Origin: Bacillus carboniphilus
GTDB lineage: Bacteria; Bacillota; Bacilli; Bacillales; JAIVKR01
Assembly (NCBI RefSeq): GCF_020524035.2
Contig: NZ_CP129013.1
Location: forward strand, 992,001-1,056,000
Direction of reading: 5' to 3'
DNA length: 64,000 nucleotides
Part shown: piece by piece, positions 48,407 to 58,654 of the stretch
How positions within the stretch are numbered: the first letter of the stretch is position 1
Layout of the letters: each line of letters starts with the position of its first letter
Made by a program: the position numbers and the translations under genes
The notes under the pieces: generated by a model
The model's database searches: none
What the model saw: only the letters and a program-made list of their open reading frames with translations
Told to the model about the DNA's origin: nothing

Positions 48407-49346
48407 TAACTTTCCTCCTTTAATTGACTGATTGCTTTAACCATTGATTCAACGTCTGAAACAGTAATGGTCGTTATTTTCCGATCAATTTTCTTTATTA
48501 AGCCTGATAGCACTTTACCTGAACCAATTTCCACAAATGTTGTCACACCTTGATCTAGCAAGTATTGAATAGACTGATGCCACTTAACAGGAGAATATAA
48601 CTGTTCAATTAGCTTTTCTTTTATTTCTACCGGCGTGTTCATTGGCTCTGCAGTGACATTTGAGATAACAGGTACTACTGGATGATTAAACTTTAGTTTA
48701 TCAATGATTGAAGCATAATTGCGTGCGAAGCAGGCTCCATAAGCTTAGAATGGAAAGGTCCGCTTACGTTTAACATCATCGTTCGTTTTGCGCCCTCTTC
48801 TTTAGCCAATTCACAGGCCCTTTCAACTCCTTGTTTTGTGCCCGATATAACGATTTGACCGGGACAATTAATGTTACCTAACTGTACTAAAGAACCTTGC
48901 GAAGAAATTTTTTGTACAATTTTCTCAAGAACTTCTTCATGTAACCCTAGCACTGCAGCCATCGCCCCTTCTCCAGCAGGTACAGCTTCATTCATTAAGA
49001 GTCCACGTTTTCGAACTGCAATAAGAGCTTCTTCAAAAGTTAAAACACCCGCTGCCACTAATGCTGAATATTCGCCTAAACTATGGCCTGCAACATAATC
49101 AGGAAAAATTTCATGTTTTTGTAGCTGTTCAAAAAGTGCAATACTCGTAGTCAACAAAGCTGGCTGGGCATGATAGGTCAACGTTAACTCCTCTTGGGGG
49201 CCAGAGAACATCATCTCACTTAATTCAAAACCGAGAAGTTGATCTGCTTGTATAAATCTACCTTTACTATCATTTTCAAAAAAATCTTTCCCCATTCCGA
49301 CCGATTGAGATCCTTGTCCTGGAAAAACAAAAGCCATTTTAGTCAT
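48406..49346 (-). CDS. fabD: Malonyl-CoA-ACP transacylase FabD (one frameshift)
   Basis: FabD loads malonyl groups on [20 protein letters not shown], the nucleophile [10 protein letters not shown] and the active-site His in GPFHSKLM are present. The frame breaks near 48723-48728 after MEPAS. A missing base there rejoins [20 protein letters not shown] and [15 protein letters not shown] to the 3' end, for 313 residues. The site is not a homopolymer, yet all downstream sequence is conserved, so I treat it as an error in an essential gene. Confidence 0.92.
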
Positions 49347-49383
49347 ATCTTAATACCTCCTTCACCCTTTATGCCTTAGTTTT

Positions 49384-50373
49384 TCATCTTTCATTTACAG
49401 CAGACTCGATTAATTCACAAACATTATTAGTTACCATTTCACTTGCTTGCTGAATGGCACTAAACATTGCTTGACCATCCGAGGATCCGTGGGCTTTTAT
49501 GACTGGGTATTTAAGTCCAAATAAGCCTGCTCCTCCGTATTCACTATAATCTAGTTTCGCCTTTAAATTTTTGAGTTGAGGCTTTAATATAGAAGCGGCT
49601 AATTTACTAGGAAGGGAGCTTGTTAGTTCCTCTTTTAACATTGAAAAAATCGACATAGCTGTTCCTTCAATTGCTTTTAAAGCAACGTTCCCAGTAAATC
49701 CATCCGTGACTACAACGTCCGCTACACCATTTAGAAGGTCTCTCGCTTCTACATTTCCTACAAAGTTTAAAGAAGATTGACTAAGTAATTCATACGCATT
49801 TTTCGTCAACTCGTTTCCTTTATTCTCCTCTGTTCCGATGTTTAATAATCCTATTTTAGGTTGTGCTATACCTCTCACTTTTTCTGAATAGATGGAGCCC
49901 ATTATCGCGTATTGAAGAAGATGAGAAGGCTTAGCATCTGAGTTTGCTCCAACATCAAGCATCAAAAATCCCTTTCCATCAATGGTAGGGAAAGTAGGAG
50001 CAAACCCTGGTCGGTCAATACCTTTAATTCTTCCAACATTGAATAAACCTGAGGCAATTAACGCTCCTGTATTCCCTGCTGAAATGCAAGCATCTACTTT
50101 TTGCTCCTTGACTTCTTTTGTGGCTAAAACCATTGACGAGTTTCTTTTTTTGCGGACTGCTTTTACTGGGTCGTCGTTAGAGTCTATTTTTTCATCCGTA
50201 TGTATTACTTTAATTTGCGTTTTATACTGTTCAGGAATCGAATCATCGATCAATTGTTTATCTCCAAATAGAGTAATTTCAATTCCTTTAATCTTATCAA
50301 TTGCCTTGATTGCTCCGTCCACTACTGCTTGTGGAGCATGATCTCCTCCCATTGCATCAATGGCGATCTTCAT
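49384..50373 (-). CDS. plsX: Phosphate acyltransferase PlsX
   Basis: PlsX makes acyl-phosphate from acyl-ACP for phospholipid synthesis. It starts [20 protein letters not shown] and has [22 protein letters not shown] and [15 protein letters not shown]. It has 329 residues. I use the ATG at 50373 (AAAGAGGTG upstream); a GTG three codons earlier falls inside the ribosome site. Confidence 0.97.
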   Translation of the reverse strand: MKIAIDAMGGDHAPQAVVDGAIKAIDKIKGIEITLFGDKQLIDDSIPEQYKTQIKVIHTDEKIDSNDDPVKAVRKKRNSSMVLATKEVKEQKVDACISAGNTGALIASGLFNVGRIKGIDRPGFAPTFPTIDGKGFLMLDVGANSDAKPSHLLQYAIMGSIYSEKVRGIAQPKIGLLNIGTEENKGNELTKNAYELLSQSSLNFVGNVEARDLLNGVADVVVTDGFTGNVALKAIEGTAMSIFSMLKEELTSSLPSKLAASILKPQLKNLKAKLDYSEYGGAGLFGLKYPVIKAHGSSDGQAMFSAIQQASEMVTNNVCELIESAVNER

Positions 50374-50388
50374 AGCTAACACCTCTTT

Positions 50389-50955
50389 TTATACTTGGTT
50401 CGAACGAAACATTTCAAATGTTCCTTTAAATACAACTTTATTATGTACAAAGCTCTCTACTTGAACAATCGATCTTCCCTTGTTATTTTGGCTTTCAATC
50501 ACCTTTGCTTTAGCAACTACTTTCTCTCCTTCTTTTACTTGACTAGTAAAATGAATATTTGCTTTAGCTGTTAAAGCAAGCTCATCATCAATCACAGCTA
50601 CCGCTAACGAGTTTGCTTGTGCAAATAGGTGATGTCCCCTCGCAATTTGATTTCGGCTAAAAACATGTTCTTGGCGAATAGGTAAGATAGAAATAGCCGA
50701 ATGATCTAATTGTAGGTCAATCATTTCTCCGATTACTTCATCTATAGGAAGTGATTTAACTTGTTCATCCAAGTTTTTCTCCGCAACATGTTTGATTCTT
50801 TCCCTTAACTCTGGGATTGAAAGCTCTAAGCGATCCAGACGAATCGTTTGGATACTTACGTTAAATTTAGCTGCCAATTCTTCATCTGTAATAAAAGGTG
50901 TTGAATCAATGGTTTCTTTCAATAAATTTTGTCTTTCTTTTTTACTTTTTCTCAT
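50389..50955 (-). CDS. fapR: Lipid biosynthesis repressor FapR
   Basis: FapR represses fatty-acid and phospholipid genes and is released by malonyl-CoA. The N-terminal DeoR-like helix-turn-helix has [20 protein letters not shown]. The C-terminal hotdog domain has [19 protein letters not shown], the malonyl-CoA pocket. It is 188 residues long and heads the operon it regulates; its operator is seen at 51013-51029. Confidence 0.97.
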   Translation of the reverse strand: MRKSKKERQNLLKETIDSTPFITDEELAAKFNVSIQTIRLDRLELSIPELRERIKHVAEKNLDEQVKSLPIDEVIGEMIDLQLDHSAISILPIRQEHVFSRNQIARGHHLFAQANSLAVAVIDDELALTAKANIHFTSQVKEGEKVVAKAKVIESQNNKGRSIVQVESFVHNKVVFKGTFEMFRSNQV

Positions 50956-51012
50956 AATAATTAGATCACCGTTCGTTTCATATATATTCCAAACTCTTTT
51001 ATCAAAGAGTAA

Positions 51013-51029
51013 TTATGACTAGGTACTAA
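51013..51029 (-). promoter_or_regulatory. FapR operator
   Basis: TTAGTACCTAGTCATAA matches the known FapR consensus TTAGTACCTRNTACTAA well in its left half and imperfectly in its right half. It lies immediately downstream of the -10 box of the fapR promoter, as in B. subtilis. A small perfect palindrome (ACTCTTT...AAAGAGT, 50993-51010) follows in the leader. Confidence 0.85.
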
Positions 51030-51033
51030 TAGT

Positions 51034-51062
51034 AGTATATAATCAATTTGGTTTTTATGCAA
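51034..51062 (-). promoter_or_regulatory. Sigma-A promoter of the fapR operon
   Basis: TTGCAT and TATACT are separated by 17 bases; the FapR operator overlaps the expected start site. Confidence 0.75.
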
Positions 51063-51081
51063 CATTAATTCTAAACCTCTT

Positions 51082-53132
51082 TTAATTTAGCTTTTCTTGA
51101 CTCATCACATCAGACAACTGCATTCTTAATAGGCGATATTCTTCCCCATTCCAAAACTGTTCTTGATTAACTAACATACTCGCATCTTCTCTTGCGACCT
51201 CTAAAGCACGATAATCGTGAACTAAATCCGCTACTTTAAAGTCTGGCATTCCACTTTGTTTAGACCCAAAAAAGTCTCCTGGACCTCGAAGCTCTAAATC
51301 TTTTTCTGAAAGTACAAAACCATCATTTGTATCACACATGATCCTCATTCGCTCTTTTCCCGTTTCTGATTTTGGATCAGATAATAATATACAATAAGAT
51401 TGCGCTTCTCCTCTACCTACTCGCCCTCTTAATTGGTGTAGTTGAGAAAGACCAAAACGATCCGCATCATAAATGAGCATAACGGTTGCATTAGGTACAT
51501 TCACACCTACTTCCACAACAGTCGTTGATACTAAAACATTTATTTCATTGTCACTGAATTTCCTCATAATGCTATCTTTTTCTTCTACAGGAAGTTTCCC
51601 ATGCATGAGCCCAATGTTCCACTTTCCATTCCAATGCTCATTTAGCAACTGATAAACATCCAAAGCGTTTTGTAAATCCAGTTTTTCTGATTCCTCTATC
51701 AATGGACAAATAACATAGGCTTGTCTTTTTTCTTTTAACTCTTTCTCTATAAAAGAGACAACTCTTTCAAACATGTCTTGTTTCGCCCAATACGTATTAA
51801 TTTTCTTTCTTCCTGCGGGCATTTCATCAATTTGTGAGACATCTAATTCTCCAAAAGCGGTAATCGCTAGAGTCCTAGGAATAGGAGTCGCAGTCATAAA
51901 AAGAACGTCTGGAGCCGTTCCTTTAGATCGTAATTTTTTTCTTTGTTCAACCCCAAACCGATGTTGTTCATCTATAACGACAAGGCCTAAACGAGAAAAA
52001 TTCACTTCCTCTTGAATCAATGAATGAGTCCCAACAACAATATTTATTTCTCCCGTTTGTAACTTCTCTAATATTTCTCTTCTGCGTTTTCCTTTAACTG
52101 AGCTTGTTAATAAGCTTATGGTTAGTCCATAATTGTCAAATAACTTTATTAACGATTCATAATGCTGCTCAGCTAATATTTCAGTCGGTACCATCAATGC
52201 TCCTTGGTAGTTAGACAAGATGGAGGCATAAAGAGCGATAGATGCAACTAATGTTTTTCCAGATCCTACATCCCCCCTGTAATAAGCGATTCATTGGAAA
52301 TGTAGATTCCATGTCTTGAAGTATTTCATTGACTACCTTCTCTTGTGCACCTGTCAAACGATAAGGAAGCGTTTGAATTAACTCTTCTAATTTAAGGGTG
52401 TCAAATTTATGATTAATTCCATTTATTTTCTCTTTTTCTACCCTCTTAAGTGTATAAATTTTCAGTTGAAACAATAATAGTTCTTCATAGACCATTCGCC
52501 GACGAGCCTGTTTTAATTGCTGAGGGTTTTCAGGAAAATGCAAAGATTGAATAGCGTCTCTTCGACTAACAAGCTTATACTTTTGATTAATATTTACTGG
52601 TAAGGTCTCTTCTACTTCTTTTCTGTATGTAGAAAGGGCATTTGCAACAAACTTCCTCAACATTTTAACCGTTAAGTTTCCTCTAACATGATAAATGGGC
52701 TGCATTTGATCTTTTTTTTGCAAATGACCAAAAACAACTTCATCTGCATTGATCGATTGTCTGTGCCTATCCCATTTTCCTGTTATCAAAAGGGTATCAT
52801 GAAGTTGAAGTTTCTTTTTTAAATAAGGTCTGTTAAAACTATGAATCGTAACTAAAATGTTTTTAACAAGCAGGCGAAATTGCAACCGTGATTTTTTACG
52901 ACCATAATAGACAAGAGAAGGCTCGCTATGAACCTTCCCCTTCAACCGTCACTCTTTCTTGATGATTAGCTACCGATAAGTCTTTTTCATAGTATTCGTC
53001 ATAACGATAAGGGAAATATTCAATTAAATCCTGAATGGTGAAAATCCCTAAACTATTCATGATAGCTTCCGTTTCAGATCCTACTCCTTTTAACATAGAG
53101 ATAGGTTGATTTAAATTAGATGGTTTGATCAT
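51082..53132 (-). CDS. recG: ATP-dependent DNA helicase RecG (two frameshifts)
   Basis: RecG remodels stalled forks and Holliday junctions. The wedge/OB domain ([24 protein letters not shown]), Walker [32 protein letters not shown] and QLRGRVGRG are all present across three frames. One extra base in the C run 52937-52940 and one in the six-base C run 52272-52277 break it. Corrected, it is 682 residues, exactly the B. subtilis length. Both sites are homopolymers, so they are sequencing errors in all likelihood. The start overlaps the sdaAA end by 17 bases. Confidence 0.93.
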
Positions 53133-54006
53133 TTAGAGACACTCCGAATATTTTTGCTTCTAATTCTCTACCAGTAGGAGTAGCAGCAAGTCCTCCTTGA
53201 GCCGTTTCTCTTAATGCAGAAGGCATTGTTTGACCAATTTTATACATAGCGTCAATCACTTCATCACAAGGGATTCTACTTGTAATTCCTGCTAACGCCA
53301 TATCTGCTGCTACCATTGCATTAGCTGCTCCCATTGCATTCCTTTTCACACAAGGTACTTCAACTAACCCCGCTACAGGATCACACACTAAACCAAGCAT
53401 ATTTTTTAAAGTAATGGCCATTGCTTCTGCAGATTGGCTAGGTGTGCCACCTAATAATTCAACAAGGGCAGCAGAGGCCATTCCAGCAGCTGAACCAACT
53501 TCTGCTTGACATCCACCCGCTGCACCGGATATAGAGGCATTGTTGGCAACAACAAATCCAAACGCTCCCGCAGTAAATAAGAACCTAATCATTTCTTCCC
53601 TTGAAGGATTGATTTTTTCTTTGATGGCAAATAATGTACCAGGAACTACCCCAGCTGAGCCTGCTGTCGGTGTAGCGCATATTGTTCCCATTGCCGCATT
53701 CACTTCATTGGTTGCAACCGCTTTACTTACTGCATCTAACAAAACATGACCACAAATAGAATTGCCACTTTGAATATATTGTTGGAGTAATACAGCATCT
53801 CCACCTGTTAAACCGGAATGTGATTTAACTCCTTGCAGTCCTTTATGAACGGCCTCTTCCATCACGGTTAAGTTTTTGTCCATTTGCTCCATCAATTGTT
53901 CTTTTGATTGATTCTTTACTTCACTTTCTTGTTCAATCATAATATCGGATATTTTAAGTTGTCTGCTCTCCGCAAGCTCTATCAACTCTGAAACATTTCG
54001 AAACAT
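53116..54006 (-). CDS. sdaAA: L-serine dehydratase, iron-sulfur alpha subunit
   Basis: SdaAA deaminates serine to pyruvate with an oxygen-sensitive [4Fe-4S] cluster. Candidate ligands are the cysteines in GTICATPTAGSAG, GGCQAEVGSAAGM and LGLVCDPVAGLVEVPC. At 296 residues it is full length. It follows sdaAB by 15 bases. Confidence 0.96.
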   Translation of the reverse strand: MFRNVSELIELAESRQLKISDIMIEQESEVKNQSKEQLMEQMDKNLTVMEEAVHKGLQGVKSHSGLTGGDAVLLQQYIQSGNSICGHVLLDAVSKAVATNEVNAAMGTICATPTAGSAGVVPGTLFAIKEKINPSREEMIRFLFTAGAFGFVVANNASISGAAGGCQAEVGSAAGMASAALVELLGGTPSQSAEAMAITLKNMLGLVCDPVAGLVEVPCVKRNAMGAANAMVAADMALAGITSRIPCDEVIDAMYKIGQTMPSALRETAQGGLAATPTGRELEAKIFGVSLNDQTI

Positions 54007-54021
54007 ACCATACCTCCTTAA

Positions 54022-54684
54022 TCAATCAGCAATTTTTGTAACTTGAATAATATTGGGCAACGTTTCTAACTCATTTAAGATTTTATCATCTACATTTTGA
54101 TCAACTTCGATCGTCATTAACGCCATTTCACCTTTTTCCTTTCGAGAAACCTCCATATGACCAATATTAATTGTATGCTTCGCTAACACATTCGCAACTG
54201 CCGCTATTGAACCATAGCGGTCATTATGGACGACTAAAATAGCTGGGTGATTACCAGATAGCCTTAAAAGAAATCCGTTTAATTCAATAATTTCGATCTT
54301 TCCCCCACCAATTGAAATCCCTACTAGTTCGATTTCACCTTGATCATCACCTAAAATGACTTTCGCCGTGTTTGGGTGGTCTGTTTGGGCTTCTTCTTTC
54401 ACGAAGTCAACCTTTATTTGTTTATCTTTTGCCATTTGAATAGATGATTTGATTCTTTCATCAAATGTATCAAAATCAAGGATTCCTCCAACTATCGCGA
54501 CATCCGTTCCATGTCCCTTGTATGTTTCTGCAAACGATCCATAGAAAGAAATTTTCATCCACTTCGGTTCTCTACCGAATAAACTTCTCGCTACTCTTCC
54601 AATTCTGGCTGCTCCCGCTGTATGAGAGCTTGAAGGACCAATCATAATGGGTCCGATAATATCAAAAACACTTCTATATTTCAT
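54022..54684 (-). CDS. sdaAB: L-serine dehydratase beta subunit
   Basis: This subunit has the dehydratase beta domain (SVFDIIGPIMIGPSSSHTAGA) and a C-terminal ACT domain (ILVVHNDRYGSIAAVANVL) that probably senses serine. The ATG at 54684 follows AGAGGTG and yields 220 residues, as in B. subtilis. The longer open frame upstream crosses a terminator and is not used. Confidence 0.95.
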   Translation of the reverse strand: MKYRSVFDIIGPIMIGPSSSHTAGAARIGRVARSLFGREPKWMKISFYGSFAETYKGHGTDVAIVGGILDFDTFDERIKSSIQMAKDKQIKVDFVKEEAQTDHPNTAKVILGDDQGEIELVGISIGGGKIEIIELNGFLLRLSGNHPAILVVHNDRYGSIAAVANVLAKHTINIGHMEVSRKEKGEMALMTIEVDQNVDDKILNELETLPNIIQVTKIAD

Positions 54685-54750
54685 ATTGACACCTCTGTAA
54701 AAGGATGTAATAAATCTTATATCTTTATTCAAAACCTCTAATGGAGGGAA

Positions 54751-54803
54751 TTTTAAGAAAAGCTGGCATACAAGTAACAACTTGCTACTATCTGCCAGCT
54801 TTC
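54751..54803 (-). terminator. Rho-independent terminator after fakA
   Basis: AAAGCTGGCA and TGCCAGCTTT pair around a loop of about 23 bases and are followed by TCTTAAAATT on the minus strand. It lies about 70 bases before sdaAB, so sdaAB probably has its own promoter or is reached by read-through. Confidence 0.75.
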
Positions 54804-54895
54804 GTTATTTTCTAGTTCAGACGCAAGGTTTCTTGAGGCGCCTTTGTTCTACTGTGAATAAAAATAAGCATGTGACAACCACACATTTTGTTATT

Positions 54896-56566
54896 TTATT
54901 CTACTGCAAAGATGTAAGAATATAAAGGTTGTTTCCCATCATGTATCTCAATTTCTATATCTTCATATTGGTCATTAATAAAGCTTACGATCGCATCAAT
55001 TTCTGACTTCTCAGCTGATTGACCAAATAAAATCGTTACTATTTCCGAATCCTCATCAATCATATCCGATAATAATTGTTTAGCTGTTTCTATGCGCTCT
55101 TTAGCTGTCGTAACAATTTTCCCGTCAAATATCCCCATATAATCATCTTTGTTTATATCTATTCCATCTATATTTGTATCTCGAACCGCATACGTAATTT
55201 GACCAGTCTTGACGTGCTGAAGAGCACTTTCCATTGATGATTTATTGTCATCAATACTAACCACAGGATTAAATGACAATAATGCCGACATCCCTTGAGG
55301 AACCGTCTTAGATGGAACGACAACGGCATTTTCTTCTACAACTGAAGCCGCTTGTTCAGCAGCCATGACAATATTCCCATTGTTAGGAAGGATGATGATG
55401 TTTTCAGCATTTACATTTTTTACAGCGGCGACAATGTCCTCCGTACTCGGATTCATCGTTTGACCACCTTCGATGACGTAATGTGCACCAATACTTTTAA
55501 ACAACTCTGCTATTCCTTCACCCATTGCTACAGTAACAATACCGAATTTTTCCTTTTCAGCAGGAGAAACAGGTTGCTTTTGAATATGTGTATCTTGATC
55601 GTCTAAAAGGAGCTCTGCATGTTGCTCTCTCATATTTTCAATCTTCATTTTGATTAAGCTTCCATACTGCTGTCCATAAGATAATACTTGCCCTGGCTCT
55701 TCTGAATGAATATGTACTTTAGCAATTTCATCGTCTGATATGACTAACAAAGAATCTCCATAAGAACTTAAATCTTCACGGAAATTTTCCTCATTAAAAG
55801 GTTTTTTCTCGTCTTCAAATCTGACCATAAATTCTGTGCAATAGCCGAATTCAATATCCTCACTGCTCATATGACTCTGAACATTTTTATGATGTTCTGC
55901 ATTAACCATGTCTGTCATAGAAGGACCAGAAGTAGATAATGAAATTCCTTCTCCCTTAAGTTCCGCTAAAAAGCCTTCATAAACATAAACTAATCCTTGA
56001 CCTCCACTATCAACTACTCCAACTTCCTTTAATACTGGAAGTAAATCTGGTGTTCGATTAAGGGCTTGTTTCGCTTCTTTTAACACTTCTTCAAGAAATA
56101 AAACAAAATCTTGCTCAGCTTGAGCGATTGTCACAGCCTTTTTGGCTGCATCTTTAGCAACTGTTAAAATCGTCCCTTCCACTGGTTTCATCACGGCTTT
56201 ATAGGCAGTATTGACACCATGCTGTAATCCTTCAGCAAAATCTTCAACAGTTAATGTTTCCTTTGTTTCAATCGCCTTCGAAAACCCTCTGAAAAGTTGG
56301 GATAAAATAACACCTGAGTTCCCTCTAGCTCCCATCAACAAACCTTTTGCCAGAGAAGCTCCAACTTTTCCAGCATGATTAGTTGATAAGTTTTGTACTT
56401 CTTTAGAGCCAGAGGTCATTGACAAATTCATATTTGTTCCTGTATCCCCATCAGGTACTGGAAATACATTTAAAGCGTCTACGATCTTTGCGTTGTTGGA
56501 AAGATGATTCGCACCATTGATAATCATTTTTGCAAACTTCTTTCCATCAAGTTGAGTTAGTGCCAC
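54896..56566 (-). CDS. fakA: Fatty acid kinase catalytic subunit FakA (YloV)
   Basis: FakA phosphorylates fatty acids bound to FakB (DegV-family) proteins, producing acyl-phosphate for PlsX-type lipid synthesis. The N-terminal Dak2 domain has NVFPVPDGDTGTNMNLSM, and GARGNSGVILSQLFRG follows. The C-terminal DegV-like domain includes LPNNGNIVMAAEQAA. It is 556 residues long. It starts 15 bases after yloU, a conserved pair. Confidence 0.95.
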   Translation of the reverse strand: MALTQLDGKKFAKMIINGANHLSNNAKIVDALNVFPVPDGDTGTNMNLSMTSGSKEVQNLSTNHAGKVGASLAKGLLMGARGNSGVILSQLFRGFSKAIETKETLTVEDFAEGLQHGVNTAYKAVMKPVEGTILTVAKDAAKKAVTIAQAEQDFVLFLEEVLKEAKQALNRTPDLLPVLKEVGVVDSGGQGLVYVYEGFLAELKGEGISLSTSGPSMTDMVNAEHHKNVQSHMSSEDIEFGYCTEFMVRFEDEKKPFNEENFREDLSSYGDSLLVISDDEIAKVHIHSEEPGQVLSYGQQYGSLIKMKIENMREQHAELLLDDQDTHIQKQPVSPAEKEKFGIVTVAMGEGIAELFKSIGAHYVIEGGQTMNPSTEDIVAAVKNVNAENIIILPNNGNIVMAAEQAASVVEENAVVVPSKTVPQGMSALLSFNPVVSIDDNKSSMESALQHVKTGQITYAVRDTNIDGIDINKDDYMGIFDGKIVTTAKERIETAKQLLSDMIDEDSEIVTILFGQSAEKSEIDAIVSFINDQYEDIEIEIHDGKQPLYSYIFAVE

Positions 56567-56581
56567 AAATCTTCCTCCTAA

Positions 56582-56944
56582 CTATGGGTTCATTACACGA
56601 ACACCTTGGACATATATATTTACTGAATCAATAGATAACCCTAAAGTTTGATTTAATGTATACTTTACTTTTGTTTGTACGTTATTTGCTATTTCTGAAA
56701 TTTTTGTTCCGTAACTAACGATAATATACATATCAATGTGGATTTCATCATCTATTTGACGTACAATAACACCTTTACTAAAATTCTCTCTTCCTAGAAT
56801 TTCTGTAAAGCCATCTTTCAGTTGTTTTTTTGAAGCCATTCCAACAATTCCATAACACTCGACAGCTGCGCCTCCAGATACAGTGGCTATGACTTCATTT
56901 GAAATTTCAATATGTCCATTTTCCGTTTTTAATTCGATTGACAT
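56582..56944 (-). CDS. yloU: Asp23/Gls24 family protein YloU
   Basis: This is an alkaline-shock Asp23-family protein of unknown exact function, always next to fakA. The 120 residues contain GHIEISNEVIATVSGGAAVE, YGIVGMASK and the C-terminal VNIYVQGVRV. The start ATG at 56944 follows AAAGGGGGAACC; an earlier start would extend 10 residues. Confidence 0.93.
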   Translation of the reverse strand: MSIELKTENGHIEISNEVIATVSGGAAVECYGIVGMASKKQLKDGFTEILGRENFSKGVIVRQIDDEIHIDMYIIVSYGTKISEIANNVQTKVKYTLNQTLGLSIDSVNIYVQGVRVMNP

Positions 56945-56999
56945 AGTGGTTCCCCCTTTATAAAAGTGAAACATCCGTCATGTTAAACAATAAAAGATA

Positions 57000-57028
57000 A
57001 AATTATGACTAAAGCCATTTTACTACAA
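57000..57028 (-). promoter_or_regulatory. Candidate promoter of yloU-fakA
   Basis: TTGTAG and TAATTT are 17 bases apart, about 55 bases before yloU. It is read by eye. Confidence 0.42.
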
Positions 57029-57066
57029 TGTTTACCTTATTAAAAGCAAATGATAAAAGTGCATGC

Positions 57067-57099
57067 TCAATAACGGTGTTTTATTAGCACTGTTATTGA
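57067..57099. other. Unassigned 12-bp stem-loop between divergent yloU and rpmB
   Basis: TCAATAACGGTG pairs with CACTGTTATTGA (one G-T) around a nine-base loop. It is not next to a stop codon and lacks a T run, so it is neither terminator. The rest of the 387-base gap holds only the two candidate promoters. Confidence 0.5.
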
Positions 57100-57233
57100 A
57101 AAGGTAAACCAATCTTTCATTAATTTCAGTCTATTCATAAGAATAAGCTCTAAACAATAGGGCCCCTAATATAATAAAACGAATCTTATCTTACATGTCA
57201 AGATTAAATTCTTGAAAGACAATCTAAAAGCTG

Positions 57234-57262
57234 TTGCAAATCCAGTCTACCTATGGTAAGTT
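57234..57262 (+). promoter_or_regulatory. Candidate sigma-A promoter of rpmB
   Basis: TTGCAA and TAAGTT are 17 bases apart with a TG extension, about 65 bases before the rpmB start. Confidence 0.45.
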
Positions 57263-57331
57263 ATTAAAGTATCTTTTTGATTAGTTTACTTAAAAAGAAG
57301 ATTTATATGTAAAGAGTTAGGAGGTTCACTT

Positions 57332-57520
57332 ATGGCTCGTAAATGCGTAGTAACAGGAAAGAAGACAAGCTATGGTAATGCGCGTTCTCATGCTATGAAT
57401 GCTAACAAACGCAAATGGGGTGCGAATGTACAAAAAGTTCGTATTTTAGTTAACGGAAAGCCTAAAAAAGTTTATGTTTCTGCACGCGCTCTTAAATCTG
57501 GTAAAGTTCAACGTGTGTAA
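57332..57520 (+). CDS. rpmB: 50S ribosomal protein L28
   Basis: This is the only housekeeping gene on the plus strand. The 62-residue basic protein begins [16 protein letters not shown] and has [18 protein letters not shown] and [11 protein letters not shown]. The N-terminal Cys-containing region is partly kept (one cysteine, so not the four-Cys zinc form). TAGGAGGTTCAC precedes the ATG. Confidence 0.98.
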   Translation: MARKCVVTGKKTSYGNARSHAMNANKRKWGANVQKVRILVNGKPKKVYVSARALKSGKVQRV

Positions 57521-57568
57521 CTAAAAACAATTTAATTGTATATTTCCACTAACAATACATGAACTGTA

Positions 57569-57595
57569 AAAAAAGCACCGTAACGGTGCTTTTTC
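57569..57595. terminator. Bidirectional terminator between rpmB and spoVM
   Basis: AAAAAGCACCG-TAA-CGGTGCTTTTT has an A run on one side and a T run on the other. It serves rpmB on the plus strand and touches the spoVM stop on the minus strand. Confidence 0.92.
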
Positions 57596-57675
57596 TAGTC
57601 TTTTTTAAAAGAATTTAACATCACCTTAATAATGCCGCCTAAAAACTTCGGTAGTTTAATTGTATAAAATTTCAT
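57595..57675 (-). CDS. spoVM: Stage V sporulation protein SpoVM
   Basis: SpoVM is the 26-residue amphipathic peptide that senses forespore membrane curvature and anchors the SpoIVA coat platform. The sequence starts MKFYTIKLPKFLGGIIK and ends NSFKKD, differing from B. subtilis at only a few conservative positions; Pro9 is kept. GGAGGGAAAGG precedes the ATG. The position between thiN and rpmB is conserved. This identifies the organism as a spore former. Confidence 0.96.
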   Translation of the reverse strand: MKFYTIKLPKFLGGIIKVMLNSFKKD

Positions 57676-57713
57676 CCTTTCCCTCCTCTAGACGAAAACA
57701 TACCATTAATTAA

Positions 57714-58370
57714 TCATTCACATTGATCCTTACTCTTTATAACCATTAATATGCCAGATTCAAATGAAAAAGTACCAATAGGATTGATGAGTTCATTACT
57801 AATACATAATGTCGAGCCATAGTGAATATGACAATTATTTAAAGGATACTTAAATCCCGAAAGGGTTAAACCCTTAATATCTTTAAGTACTGGTAAGAAA
57901 GAAACGTATGCGTGCTTGTCTTTAGCCAATTGGTACACACCAGGATTATATAATTCAATTTGATTATTACGGTCAATAATTTTTGTTTGAACCCCCTCTT
58001 TAAGAGGATGGAGAAGCAATTGAAGACTTCCTAAAAAATGATCTAGCCTTCCACCAGTTACGCCAAAAATATGTATTTTATCAACTTGACTATGGTGATT
58101 GAGGGCCCATTCTAATGCAATCTCAGTATCTGTTTTGTCTTTTATCGCAGGAAAAACGGATATATCTTTAGATTTTTTTTCCACTTTTTTTCTCTCATTT
58201 TCATCTATTGAATCAAAATCACCGACTGCTTTATTAGGAATGATATTATCTTCTAATAAATATAAGACCCCTCGATCAACACCCACCCATATCGCATCTT
58301 CTGAATGATAATTATGATAAGAAGGGTGTAAATCTTTTGGTCCTCCTGCCACGATGTTAATGATGGACAT
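57714..58370 (-). CDS. thiN: Thiamine pyrophosphokinase
   Basis: ThiN converts thiamine to thiamine pyrophosphate. The catalytic domain has GVDRGVLYLLE, VGDFDSIDENE, the acidic DKTDTEIALEWAL and GVTGGRLDHFLG; the C-terminal substrate domain ends FESGILMVIKS. I prefer the ATG at 58370 (MSIINIVAGGPKD), giving 218 residues; the open frame runs 19 codons further without support. Confidence 0.93.
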   Translation of the reverse strand: MSIINIVAGGPKDLHPSYHNYHSEDAIWVGVDRGVLYLLEDNIIPNKAVGDFDSIDENERKKVEKKSKDISVFPAIKDKTDTEIALEWALNHHSQVDKIHIFGVTGGRLDHFLGSLQLLLHPLKEGVQTKIIDRNNQIELYNPGVYQLAKDKHAYVSFLPVLKDIKGLTLSGFKYPLNNCHIHYGSTLCISNELINPIGTFSFESGILMVIKSKDQCE

Positions 58371-58474
58371 ATAAACAACAACCCCTTGACTTTGTGTTAT
58401 ATATATATTTACAAATTTAACATGCATACTAGCTAGTACATAAAAGCCATCTTATATAGAGGAGGGATATAAAA

Positions 58475-58654
58475 ATGATTTCTTTCTCTAAACAAGATGA
58501 GGTAATTGTAGAACAAGCGTTAAGACTGGCTAGTATTAATAGTACAGATTATCATGAAATTGAGCAATATCAACGCGTTTTAAAAAAATTTGCACAACAA
58601 ACCGACTCCTTAATTGCTGAAGAAGACGGATTTCGATTTGACTATGATGATTAG
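58475..58654 (+). CDS. Small protein of unknown function (59 residues)
   Basis: This is a short plus-strand gene divergent from thiN with a strong GGAGGG ribosome site seven bases before its ATG. The product begins MISFSKQDEVIVEQALRLAS, is acidic (ending FRFDYDD) and looks helical, with no signal or membrane segment. I recognise no family. Its TAG stop lies inside the left arm (TTAGAAAAGCGG) of repeat unit H1, so the true ancestral C-terminus may have been longer. Confidence 0.7.
   Translation: MISFSKQDEVIVEQALRLASINSTDYHEIEQYQRVLKKFAQQTDSLIAEEDGFRFDYDD

Noticed and set aside
50993-51010. Perfect palindrome ACTCTTT...AAAGAGT downstream of recG as a terminator
   Set aside because: It lies downstream of the fapR promoter in the fapR leader and has no T run; at most it is a leader hairpin.
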